NCBI RefSeq assembly: GCF_008326425.1
Contig: NZ_AP018929.1
Coordinates: 758,875-822,874, forward strand
Length of the DNA: 64,000 bases
Direction of reading: 5' to 3'
From: Sulfuracidifex tepidarius
Lineage (GTDB): Archaea; Thermoproteota; Thermoprotei_A; Sulfolobales; Sulfolobaceae
The notes under the pieces were generated by a model, which was given only the letters and a program-made list of their open reading frames with translations, had not been told where the DNA came from and did no database searches. The position numbers were made by a program, and so were the translations under genes. The stretch's first letter is position 1. Each line of letters begins with the position of its first letter. Shown in pieces: positions 36,427-45,308 of this stretch.

Positions 36427-37741
36427 CTTCTTTAGAGATCACCTCTAGGCTCTCCCTTGCAGGCTCCTTCAAGGTGAGTGTGATAACTGAGGCTATCAAG
36501 CTCATGATTGCTGTGAATAACATAGTTATAGGAATACCCAGAGTGAAGAGATCCGCGTAAAGGAAAGCTGAAAGGATCGCTCCGGTCCTGCCTGCTAGCA
36601 CGGTGAACATCTGAGATAATCCCCTGATCTTGGTGGGAAACAACTCGACACCCCAGAATCCTACGACGGTCCCAGGACCAACTTGACTGAAGAAGTTCTC
36701 CATACCCAACAGTCCCATAGCAACTGCTACCATGGTAAGGTCTATTGACTTGAAACCGTTGCTGAAGAGTATCCCCAACGTCAGGGCTGAGACTCCCATA
36801 ACTGCGAAACCCAAGCTCTGATTTATCCTCCTTCCCGTCCTGTCTACTAGAGACATCGCGAGCAAAGCTCCTGGAATTGTGAAGAGCGAATACATAAGTG
36901 CAGAGAACTCCGGTGGTGTGAAGCCTAACTTCTCTCCTATTTCCGTGGGGGAGAAGAACCCGAGACCGTAAGCTACCATGTCGAAGAGGAACCATGTCAA
37001 CGAGGAAAGGATTATCATCTTCATCGACCTCTTCAGATGAACTACTGCAGACACCTCGTCCTTAGCCGCTACATCTACTCCGTAGAACTTCTTCATAGCT
37101 TGTTTGTCTGACTTAAGGAAAGCCAGGAACCTGGGGGTCTCTGGAAGGTTTCTCCTAGCTAACACGACAGATAGAGCAGGAACTGCTCCTAAACCCATGA
37201 CTACCCTCCACAGCAGGTCTGGAGGGATGTATGAACTCAGGATCACTGAAACTATCGCGAGAGATAGAGCACCTAGGTCCCAACTTAACCCACCGCTGAA
37301 AGTTAAAAGCTTCCCCCTGTCCCCTCTATTAGCATACTCTGCCACAATCAGGGGGGACAGGACGTAATCAGCCCCCACACCTATTCCAAGGATGAACCTC
37401 GATAATATGAGCGTGGGGATGTTAGGGGATATGGCTTCCATGATCGCACCAAGACCCATCAAGAAGACATCTACTCCGTAGAACCTCTTCCTTCCCTTGT
37501 TAACTATGGGACCGAAGATCAAGGCCCCGACGAAGTTCCCCACAATAACACTTGACAGTATCAGTGACGATGCAGCGGAAAGAGCACTTATATGAAAGGT
37601 TTCGGCTATGGCAAACAGCAGGATTGAGGCACTTGAAAGATCCCAGCCGTCGGTGAATTGACCCATTCCTCCTACTACTGCGGTTTTCCAGTGAAACCGG
37701 TTCAACTTCTTCCCATCAAGGGGATCTAGAGGAGACCTCAT
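36395..37741 (-). CDS. MFS transporter (sugar-porter/phosphate-symporter-like)
   Basis: Twelve hydrophobic segments with signature loops GPIVNKGRKRFYGVD and LVDRTGRRINQ and the sugar-porter-type RFILGIGVGADYVLS. The substrate is not determinable; sugar, organic acid and phosphate porters share these motifs. The product of the overlapping downstream gene releases phosphate or alcohols, which hints at phosphate or nucleoside uptake. An AT-rich promoter region is shared with the divergent acyl-CoA synthetase gene. Confidence 0.8.
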   Translation of the reverse strand: MRSPLDPLDGKKLNRFHWKTAVVGGMGQFTDGWDLSSASILLFAIAETFHISALSAASSLILSSVIVGNFVGALIFGPIVNKGRKRFYGVDVFLMGLGAIMEAISPNIPTLILSRFILGIGVGADYVLSPLIVAEYANRGDRGKLLTFSGGLSWDLGALSLAIVSVILSSYIPPDLLWRVVMGLGAVPALSVVLARRNLPETPRFLAFLKSDKQAMKKFYGVDVAAKDEVSAVVHLKRSMKMIILSSLTWFLFDMVAYGLGFFSPTEIGEKLGFTPPEFSALMYSLFTIPGALLAMSLVDRTGRRINQSLGFAVMGVSALTLGILFSNGFKSIDLTMVAVAMGLLGMENFFSQVGPGTVVGFWGVELFPTKIRGLSQMFTVLAGRTGAILSAFLYADLFTLGIPITMLFTAIMSLIASVITLTLKEPARESLEVISKEGERNESISGQ

Positions 37742-37935
37742 TAGGTTGAGATCTTTGTAGATATAATAAAGCTTGATGTATAGAAAACATATATACTAAT
37801 AAAGAGATGTGTGATATATATAGAATAAATAGGGGAAAGGAGAGTTTCCTCATGCAATCTTTGCAGAGAAGTGTTTCTGTACTAAAGGGGTCTCTCCAGA
37901 GGTTTATTTTCGTAGAAACTTAGAGAGAACATGAC

Positions 37936-39726
37936 ATGAAAGAAATCTCGTTGGAAGACTACTCCGCTATGTGGAGGAAAAGCTTGGAAAACCCAGATGA
38001 GTTCTGGTTGCCGATATCAAGGGAGCTCAACTGGTCCGTGCCACCATCAAGGGCTTTGTCTTACGTCTCTCCCTCGTCCTATGCGTGGCTCCCTGGAGGT
38101 AAGATCAACATAGCACACAACTGTTTAAAGTGGTCCCCTGAGAGGGCTGCAATAACGTGGTACGGTGAGGAAGGCGAGCCTAGAAAGATAACATACGGCA
38201 AGTTAAGGGAGATGACCCTCAGAATGGTACAAGCACTGAAGGAACTGAAGCCGGGCGATAGAGTCATGATTTACATGCCCATGATACCCGAGGCCGCAGC
38301 CACGATGCTTGCCTCCTCCTGGTTGGGCTTGGTTCACTCGGTGGTTTTCTCAGGTTTCGGGGCTGGTGCCCTTAAATCTAGGATAGAGGACGCTAAGCCT
38401 TCAGTTCTCGTCACTTCGCCTTATACGATAAGGAGAGGGAAAAAGATACCGCTAGAGACAGTTGCAAGAGAGGCCACTAAGGACTCCGAAGTCAAGGTAA
38501 TCACGGTGGATAGGGATAACATCCCGTTTGAAGTAGCAAAGTCAGAACCTCACGACACGCGTTCGGAAGACCCTCTTTTCATACTCTACACTTCAGGAAC
38601 TACAGGCAAACCTAAGGGAGTGGTGCACTCGGCCGGGTCTTACACAGTGTGGGCTTACGCCCACGTGAAGTGGCTCTTCGATTTAAGTCAAGGGCCTTTC
38701 CTCTCCACCTCCGACATAGGTTGGATTAACGGTCACTCTTACAGCCTATACGGAACACTCCTTAACGGAGGAAACGTGGTGTGGTACGAAGGTGCCCCTG
38801 ACTACCCCAGTTACGAAAGACTCTGGGAAATCATGGAGGAGGAGAAAGTGAAGTATTTGTGGACTGCGCCCACGCTGGTCAGGCTTCTCATGAAGAACGG
38901 AGAGATCAGGGGTAGGTACGACATTTCCTTAAAGATAGCGGTGACTGCGGGAGAGCTGTTAGGAAGCGACGCGTACGACTGGCTGGTGAGGAACACGAAG
39001 GCTGAGAAGGTCTTTGAAGTATGGGGGCAGACTGAGAACAGCGGTTACATAGCATCACCAGGGGGAGAAGGTCTGGGATTGCTTCCGATTAAGAAGGGTT
39101 CGGTGGGTTTACCTTTACCTTCCATAGATATAGAGATAGTGAATGAAGAGGGGAAGAAGCTGCCCCCTGGAGAACCAGGTTACGTGATAGTGAAGAGCCC
39201 TTCACCCGCGTTCATGACGACCCTTTGGGGGGACAGGGAGAGATATCTGGGCTATTACTCTAAGTTCGGATATTACAACACTGGCGACTTCGGGTACATG
39301 GACGAAGAAGGTTACTTATATATCTTGGGCAGATCTGACGATGTAATAAAGGTCGCAGGCCATAGGATAGGCGTGGCTGAGGTTGAAGAGAGTTGTCACA
39401 TAGATGAGGTAGCAGAGGTAGCTGCTGTAGACGTACCAGATGAGGTGAAGGGAAGCAGAATAGTCGTCTTCGCAGTACCTAAGGAGGGGGTTGACCCTAA
39501 GGTAATAAAGGATAAATTGAGAGACAAGCTAAGAGAAACAATGGGACCAATAGCGGACGTCAAAGACGTCGTAGTGGTGAACAAGCTACCTCACACACGT
39601 ACCGGGAAGGTCCTCAGGAGGTTGCTAAGAAATGTTTACACTGGAAAACCTATAGGTGACGTGAGCACTCTGGAGGACGAGGAGACAGTTAAGGAGATCA
39701 TGAGGGCTATAGGTGAGAGCAAATGA
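37936..39726 (+). CDS. Acetyl-CoA-synthetase-like acyl-CoA ligase (Trp-to-Gly pocket)
   Basis: An adenylate-forming enzyme of the Acs group (596 aa): P-loop YTSGTTGKPKG at residues 218-228, the motif VWGQTE at 362-367, GDFGYMDEEGY, and the catalytic lysine in HTRTGKVLRR near the C-terminus. Acs has WWQTE; here the pocket Trp is G364. In Metallosphaera ligases the equivalent Trp-to-Gly change opens the pocket to longer acids such as 4-hydroxybutyrate, so this enzyme may activate a C4 or longer acid. It overlaps the CoA-transferase A gene by ATGA. Confidence 0.85.
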   Translation: MKEISLEDYSAMWRKSLENPDEFWLPISRELNWSVPPSRALSYVSPSSYAWLPGGKINIAHNCLKWSPERAAITWYGEEGEPRKITYGKLREMTLRMVQALKELKPGDRVMIYMPMIPEAAATMLASSWLGLVHSVVFSGFGAGALKSRIEDAKPSVLVTSPYTIRRGKKIPLETVAREATKDSEVKVITVDRDNIPFEVAKSEPHDTRSEDPLFILYTSGTTGKPKGVVHSAGSYTVWAYAHVKWLFDLSQGPFLSTSDIGWINGHSYSLYGTLLNGGNVVWYEGAPDYPSYERLWEIMEEEKVKYLWTAPTLVRLLMKNGEIRGRYDISLKIAVTAGELLGSDAYDWLVRNTKAEKVFEVWGQTENSGYIASPGGEGLGLLPIKKGSVGLPLPSIDIEIVNEEGKKLPPGEPGYVIVKSPSPAFMTTLWGDRERYLGYYSKFGYYNTGDFGYMDEEGYLYILGRSDDVIKVAGHRIGVAEVEESCHIDEVAEVAAVDVPDEVKGSRIVVFAVPKEGVDPKVIKDKLRDKLRETMGPIADVKDVVVVNKLPHTRTGKVLRRLLRNVYTGKPIGDVSTLEDEETVKEIMRAIGESK

Positions 39727-40469
39727 TAGTCGACATGGAAGATGCCGTATCCAAGGTGAAGGAGAACGACTTGATCACGATAAGCGGGATGTCATTTCAC
39801 AGGAACCCTATGGCCTTCATCTACTCCCTCGTGAAGAGGAACGTTAAGATATCCTTCGTTGATAGAGAGCCCGGTTTCGGGTTGGAGGTACTGCTTAAGA
39901 ACCACATATTGAAGAGCGTAAGGGCGCCGATGGCTACCTTGGAGTGGCTCGGGATACCCCCTTACTTCAGGAAGGCGGTGGAGAAAGGTGAAGTAGACTA
40001 TTTAGAGGACACGTGCGGGGCTTTCATAGCAGGAATAAGGGCAGGGTCTCACGGTATTCCCTTCATGCCCGTGAAAGGTGTGCTCGGTTCAGATCTAGTT
40101 AAGTTACATGAGGAAAGGGGCTCTTGGAGGAGGTTCGTCGATCCATTCACTAACCAAGAGGTTCTCCTGGTTAAGGCGATAGAGCCTGACGTTGCAATCA
40201 TCCACGTCCATAGAGCTGACGAAGACGGAAACGCGGAGATTCTAGGTCCTTTATACGAGGACGTTTACAAGGCCAAAGCGTCCAAGACCGTGATAGTCAC
40301 TGCAGAGGAGATAGTCCCAAGATCGTACTTCTACGGCAAAAGACCAACGATAAACGGTGAGTTCGTGAGTTACGTAGTCCGTGCACCCCGTGGAGCAGAG
40401 CCAACTAGCATGTTCGCGCTTTATGACGTAGACTGGAACAGGGTAATAGAAGAACTTCAACCCATCTAG
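39723..40469 (+). CDS. CoA transferase family I, subunit A
   Basis: The 248-residue protein matches the alpha subunit of glutaconate-CoA-transferase-like enzymes (GctA/IpdA): LITISGMSFHRNPMAF, then GIRAGSHGIPFMP and PDVAIIHVHRADEDGNAEI. It swaps CoA between acyl groups or acts in ring-cleavage pathways as in IpdAB. Start overlaps the ligase stop (ATGA), so the two are co-translated. The beta-like subunit at 41452 is on the other strand, an unusual split. Confidence 0.8.
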   Translation: MIVDMEDAVSKVKENDLITISGMSFHRNPMAFIYSLVKRNVKISFVDREPGFGLEVLLKNHILKSVRAPMATLEWLGIPPYFRKAVEKGEVDYLEDTCGAFIAGIRAGSHGIPFMPVKGVLGSDLVKLHEERGSWRRFVDPFTNQEVLLVKAIEPDVAIIHVHRADEDGNAEILGPLYEDVYKAKASKTVIVTAEEIVPRSYFYGKRPTINGEFVSYVVRAPRGAEPTSMFALYDVDWNRVIEELQPI

Positions 40470-40945
40470 ACAAGCAACATTTTTATCTTGACGGGGTAAA
40501 GGAGGCGGAAGACCCATGTGGGGGGACGTGGCCTTTATAGTGAAAGTTGAATATAAAGAAACCGTATATATTTGAATGATAATCAACGACAGAGTAAGTG
40601 TCCTGAGACTCTCCTAAGTGAGGGTCTCATGTACGCCCTGCTCCAAACAATGCCGTGGGACATCAACAGCATTTAAGATCAGGATCTAGACGACCCTAGT
40701 CTTTCCAGTAAGTTACGAACCAGGGATCAGAGGTGTTTAGGTTAAATATTTCCTGGAAATACTACCGTAGTGTGGAGTTTTGCCCTCTTCCAGTCGTTGG
40801 TAAGGTAGGGCTATGATTCCACGCCCGTGAGGTTTGATAGTTCACATCCTCTGACACCCAGATCTGGAAACTTTAGAACCTTTTTAAGGGGTTTATATAG
40901 TTATTGATAGAATAAAGTTTAAAAACCCAATTTAACAAATCTTTT
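40470..40945. other. Non-coding interval of 476 bp with hairpin
   Basis: No gene is convincing. A hairpin with nine base pairs (one G-T) and a 6-nt loop lies at 40605-40628. The stretch 40795-40865, with the words CCACGCCCGTGAGG and TTCACATCCTC, looks like a decayed insertion-sequence end or coding relic, which I cannot name. A TATA-like GTTTAAAAACC at 40917-40927 serves the next small gene. Confidence 0.5.
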
Positions 40946-41173
40946 ATGAACGAGAACTCTGTTACATTGTCATCAAGCGGCACTGACATATTCATGATTA
41001 TAGTCTCCAAGGAATATTTCATAGATGGTGAAGTAGAGCCATCGATTTGCATGAAAGACCACTTAGTTTTCATCAACCGCTTTCCTTTTGCAATAAGGAC
41101 AACTAAAGGAGTGATAGAATCCATACAAGTGAAATGCAGAGAGCTCAAGCAGCTTCTAATGTCCCTCTTCTAA
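40946..41173 (+). CDS. Small hypothetical protein (75 aa)
   Basis: A TATA-like GTTTAAAAACC about 25 nt before the ATG supports a leaderless gene. The product alternates strands and helix, with IFMIIVSKEYFIDGEVEPSI and a C-terminal CRELKQLLMSLF. Two cysteines. No family recognised. It lies between the two CoA-transferase subunits and may be part of an island of older integration debris. Confidence 0.5.
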   Translation: MNENSVTLSSSGTDIFMIIVSKEYFIDGEVEPSICMKDHLVFINRFPFAIRTTKGVIESIQVKCRELKQLLMSLF

Positions 41174-41451
41174 CATTGTCTGAAAACCTACTCCCTCTCC
41201 AGCTAGACATAATAGAAATTAAGGTTCAAAACCAACTGTAAATCAGAACAATTTATATCTGGATTAAGAAATTTTTGAATTTACAAGTTTATCTATCTTA
41301 AAAAGAATAACTAGCTCATTAAAAATAGATTTTATTCGTAAACATGGTGCACACAGTGGCTACATTTTTCTGCTCTTTTCGTTCAATTTAGAGGTAGAAC
41401 GCTTAGCTCTGTACCACTTTCATGCAAAAGACCAATAACTCTGTTACCCTT

Positions 41452-42192
41452 TCACGTCTGAAGCCTAAGCGAATATGGATCTAACTGAGATATGAAGTTC
41501 TCCTCGTCTTCGCTCAATGAAATAACCTTGGGCTGATCACTTCTCAATGGAAACGAGGTGTTGTTCTTGATCTCGTCTATTGAAGTGAAATCATAAACCG
41601 AGGTAATTTCCCATTCATCCTCTCCTCTCAAGAAGCGAATGACGCCGAGGTCTGTAACCACGAAAACGTCGTTGTTGGAATATCTGGCGGTTCCAGTAAT
41701 GAAGTCTACTTTCTCTACTAAAGACCTCTTGCTGTGTTTTAAGTTCCACAGTATAACTTTCTTCACCAATGGCATAACATAAGCCGTGGCTGCTCCTCCA
41801 GTCAGCCTAACCTTAGGTTGTCTGTAGTCTCCTATTACAGATAAGTTAACGTTAGTGTCCTTGTCTATCTGAACTGGCCCTAAGAATATCACGTCGAGAA
41901 GGCCCTTCTGTATCATATCAAATGAATCAGCTGTTATCATGACGGGAGAGGATTTAACCATGAACGGGTCTCCAGTTGACGCCGTAACTGACTCTAGACT
42001 AGGATTATCGGCTTCAGCTACGCCTAAGATCTTCAGGTTTTTGTGATAAAAGTCTCTAGCCATGAGTGATCCTAACAAGGCTGGTAGAGAATTAAGCCCT
42101 ACGTAAACTCTATTCCCGTCGTGAAGGAGGGAGGAAATTGCCTTTATAGCGTAGTCAACTCTGGGTTTGTTTTGCATTATCATGTCTATCAC
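41452..42192 (-). CDS. CoA transferase family I, subunit B
   Basis: The protein (246 aa) has the beta-subunit pattern of GctB/IpdB: VYVGLNSLPALLGSLMAR, the DVIFLGPVQIDKDTNVNLSV stretch, VRLTGGAATAYV, then VDFITGTARY. It should pair with subunit A at 39723. In most genomes A and B adjoin on one strand; here they are 980 bp apart and convergent. That fits a rearrangement near the tRNA-Ala integration site. The start region has AT-rich promoter sequence near 42200-42290. Confidence 0.75.
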   Translation of the reverse strand: MIDMIMQNKPRVDYAIKAISSLLHDGNRVYVGLNSLPALLGSLMARDFYHKNLKILGVAEADNPSLESVTASTGDPFMVKSSPVMITADSFDMIQKGLLDVIFLGPVQIDKDTNVNLSVIGDYRQPKVRLTGGAATAYVMPLVKKVILWNLKHSKRSLVEKVDFITGTARYSNNDVFVVTDLGVIRFLRGEDEWEITSVYDFTSIDEIKNNTSFPLRSDQPKVISLSEDEENFISQLDPYSLRLQT

Positions 42193-42368
42193 TTCTATCT
42201 TTAAAATAGAATGTAGTCAAAAGGGAAGATGTTTCTAAATTTTTAGTATAAAATAGAATTTCATGATTATTAAACTTATTTATACCCAATTTATTATAAA
42301 TATCATGGCTTTTAAAGCAACATCACAGTAATTACCATATATATAGTACAACACTCGCTCTAGGCAAC

Positions 42369-42510
42369 ATCATAATAAGGGGAGTTAAATGGGGGTATTA
42401 TGTTTACTTAATAGAGAATGACTCTAGTGGTAAGAGGAGGGACCATTACGTAGGTCCTTTAAACCAAGTGGTGAAAAATTACTTGGGGGTCGTAGGGGGT
42501 ACCCCTCAAA

Positions 42511-42511
<1 letters not shown>
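42369..42511 (+). pseudogene. int(N) relic of an earlier integrated element
   Basis: Reading from 42369 gives GVKWGYYVYLIENDSSGK then RRDHYVGPLNQVVKNYL, about half identical to residues 18-50 of the int(N) at 47794 ([28 protein letters not shown]). It enters the attachment core in a frame shifted by one base and stops at TGA inside the core, and no start codon of the right length is present upstream. It is therefore the N-terminal relic of a different SSV-type integrase that once abutted this tRNA gene. Confidence 0.75.
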
Positions 42512-43437
<926 letters not shown>

Positions 43438-43595
43438 ACCCGTCCCAAGTACCTTACACGCGACAAGTCTGAACTCTGATAGTCTATAGTGGATATAGCA
43501 CGCTTCAGGAAGTCTAAGGCGTCTACTTGGGGTTCCGTGGACTGTATAGCTAGTCCCATAACCTATATTACCGCGTGTTGTCCCTATATAACTAA

Positions 43596-43946
43596 ATGTC
43601 GCACGAAAACACACACTCACAAATAGATGAGTATGTGAAGAGTAACGAAGACCTTCAGAAAGCTATAGAGTTACTGAAGAGGGACAGGAAAGTAACGCGT
43701 GTTTCCCTTCAGTTCGAGTTCAACCTCACGACTTGGAAGGCGAGGAAGTTATACGAGGAGCTGAGGTTCCTATGCGAGAAAGGGCTAGCGTTCCACATAG
43801 ACGAGACTAAGGAACTAATCTGTCAGGCTTACCACGGTCGCGTGGAGCTGATCACGTTACATAGGGGGATGGAACACTTGGACTTCGACGAGGACTTAGT
43901 GAAGGACGAAGAGGAATTAGACGAAGAGGAAGAAGAGGAAGAATAG
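43596..43946 (+). CDS. Element protein with HTH-like core and acidic tail
   Basis: 116 residues. The middle VSLQFEFNLTTWKARKLYEELRF looks like a winged-helix or HTH region (residues 37-60), followed by FLCEKG and CQAYHGR. The last 20 residues are nearly all Asp/Glu. A TATATAA lies only 8 nt before this ATG, so the true start may be GTG at 43635 or the promoter may be elsewhere. Similar small HTH proteins occur in Sulfolobus plasmids and viruses; the role may be copy control. Directly followed by a small gene at 43947. Confidence 0.65.
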   Translation: MSHENTHSQIDEYVKSNEDLQKAIELLKRDRKVTRVSLQFEFNLTTWKARKLYEELRFLCEKGLAFHIDETKELICQAYHGRVELITLHRGMEHLDFDEDLVKDEEELDEEEEEEE

Positions 43947-44081
43947 GTGAAAGAGTTCTTAGACAGAGCTTATGTGGTGTGTGTCCAGCCTGAAGTTAGG
44001 AACCCAAAGAAAAAAGACACTGACCTAACCCCCGTTATCCCGCGTGAAATCACGTGCTTTTTACCTTCCTATTCCGTGTAA
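43947..44081 (+). CDS. Small element protein (44 aa)
   Basis: A GTG directly follows the TAG of the preceding gene, and the frame runs 44 codons to TAA at 44079. The product reads VKEFLDRAYVVCVQPEVRN with a basic middle and ends FLPSYSV. Codon use looks coding and the stop precedes a strong palindrome. No family recognised; translation is unproven. Confidence 0.4.
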   Translation: MKEFLDRAYVVCVQPEVRNPKKKDTDLTPVIPREITCFLPSYSV

Positions 44082-44086
44082 AAGTC

Positions 44087-44107
44087 GTTTTGTTTTCAAA
44101 ACAAAAC
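44087..44107. terminator. Palindrome GTTTTGTTTT-C-AAAACAAAAC
   Basis: A perfect 10-bp inverted repeat with one central base lies between two convergent genes (ending at 44081 and 44124). A bidirectional terminator is the simplest reading; as a hairpin the loop would need to open a few pairs, and a protein-binding palindrome is the alternative. Confidence 0.45.
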
Positions 44108-44123
44108 AAGCTCTAATAACGTG

Positions 44124-44309
44124 TTATTCCGTGTTATTCTTCATGGCGTTTTGTTTTTGCTTAGTGTAATCTAATATCAACATTCTAATGTATGCGCTCA
44201 GACTTAGACCCTTCTCTTCGGCTTCCTTCTCTAGGTTATCCGCTATATCCTTAGGTAGATACACTACAATACGAGAAGTATCTTTTCCTACTACCATGTG
44301 ATAAAACAT
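44124..44309 (-). CDS. RHH (CopG-like) transcriptional regulator
   Basis: The 61-residue protein has the ribbon-helix-helix pattern: strand SRIVVYLPKDI, helix ADNLEKEAEEKG and helix LSLSAYIRMLILDYTKQ. CopG proteins control plasmid copy number by repressing rep. A TATA box (ATATAAAC) lies about 24 nt before ATG 44309; a second ATG at 44297 is possible. It diverges from two small genes; their shared promoter carries repeats that may be its operator. Confidence 0.85.
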   Translation of the reverse strand: MFYHMVVGKDTSRIVVYLPKDIADNLEKEAEEKGLSLSAYIRMLILDYTKQKQNAMKNNTE

Positions 44310-44367
44310 TACACAGTATCATAAAAGTTTATATAGTGTGCTACTGTAGTTACACTTAGTGTATATA
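44310..44367. promoter_or_regulatory. Divergent promoter/operator of the RHH regulator
   Basis: The 58-bp spacer has overlapping TATA-like words for both directions (TTTATATAGT and its complement) and interleaved CTACTGTAG-like and GTGTA half-sites: ACAGTATC, GTGTGCTAC, CTGTAGTTACAC, GTGTATA. Short spacing and dyad symmetry suit autorepression by the RHH protein. Confidence 0.5.
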
Positions 44368-44658
44368 ATGGCACAAGTCCAATTCAAGGAAAATTCGGTT
44401 AAGGTAAACGGGTCTATTTTTCACCTTACGCCTTCAGCCTTTGAAACGGTGAAGGCGTGGTATGAGGCAAATAAGGACGAACCTGAGGAAGCCGTAGTTG
44501 AAGAACTAGAGTACTTAACTGAGGCGTTCAGTATGATAAAGCCTGATAACAAGGATAAGGCACAACGTTACCTCAAGGTATTGGAAGACGCCTATGTTAT
44601 GACCGACTACAAGGTCAAGGAGTTGTTCGACAGGGTTTACGAGGTGAAACAAACGTGA
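44368..44658 (+). CDS. Small element protein, hypothetical
   Basis: From the ATG at 44368 (96 aa; a GTG at 44359 is in frame). The product starts with beta-type residues (VQFKENSVKVNGSIFHL), then several acidic helices. No cysteine or membrane segment. The stop overlaps the next start (GTGA), so the two small genes are coupled. No family recognised. Confidence 0.65.
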   Translation: MAQVQFKENSVKVNGSIFHLTPSAFETVKAWYEANKDEPEEAVVEELEYLTEAFSMIKPDNKDKAQRYLKVLEDAYVMTDYKVKELFDRVYEVKQT

Positions 44659-44894
44659 AAGTAACTATACCTTATTACGAGATAGAGGAAAACGCGTGGT
44701 GTGAGAAGGAAGGACGCGAATACTACCCTTACTCCACGGACATGGAGTATGAGGTAGACGTTAAGGAATGCGAGTTCGACCGTAAGGACTTGGAAGAGAT
44801 CGTAGACAGACACCTAGGCACGGTCATAGAGTTGCTATTGAAGGGCCACAGAGAAGAGGTAGAAACTATTTTAAGAGAAGTGATTCACCAGTGA
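44655..44894 (+). CDS. Small acidic element protein, hypothetical
   Basis: 79 residues from a GTG that overlaps the previous stop. Sequence opens KVTIPYYEIEENAWCEKEG and contains YEVDVKECEFDRKDLEEI, which suggests strands followed by one helix. Strongly acidic. It ends in front of the TATC-rich tract. No family recognised. Confidence 0.65.
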   Translation: MKVTIPYYEIEENAWCEKEGREYYPYSTDMEYEVDVKECEFDRKDLEEIVDRHLGTVIELLLKGHREEVETILREVIHQ

Positions 44895-44950
44895 TTCACT
44901 TTTTACTCATACATGATTCACAGATGAGTAATGTTTACCGTACGGATTTT

Positions 44951-45023
<73 letters not shown>

Positions 45024-45102
45024 CATGATATTACGTATTGCTTCCCTTACTCACATAAGACTTAAAAGTGTTCAACACAAATAGGAAGGAGTGGTGATCA
45101 AA

Positions 45103-45252
45103 ATGTCTAATAAGACAATGGCTTACGTGAGGCTGAAGGAACAAGATAAGGAACTCATAATAAAGATAGCAGAGTATTACGGCGTTTCCTATTCCGACGC
45201 GGTGAAAATAGCGGTGAAACACCTATCGAAAGAACTAGGTATCTCTTCATAA
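45103..45252 (+). CDS. Mini ribbon-helix-helix-like protein (49 aa)
   Basis: Translation from ATG 45103 gives MSNKTMAYVRLKEQDKELI then a helix pair ending in SYSDAVKIAVKHLSKELG, a strand-helix-helix shape like RHH proteins. A strong Shine-Dalgarno match GGTGATC lies 6 nt before the ATG, which is unusual among the leaderless genes here and supports translation behind another element. It precedes the replication gene by 56 bp and may regulate it. Confidence 0.65.
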   Translation: MSNKTMAYVRLKEQDKELIIKIAEYYGVSYSDAVKIAVKHLSKELGISS

Positions 45253-45308
45253 GTTAATCCGTTTTTTCTCTTCGTCATGAAATCAGGAAAAAGAGGCGTA
45301 CCTAAACT

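Noticed and set aside
45031-45222. 63-codon minus-strand frame near the TATC tract
   Set aside because: It is antisense to the better supported RHH-like mini-gene with its Shine-Dalgarno site.
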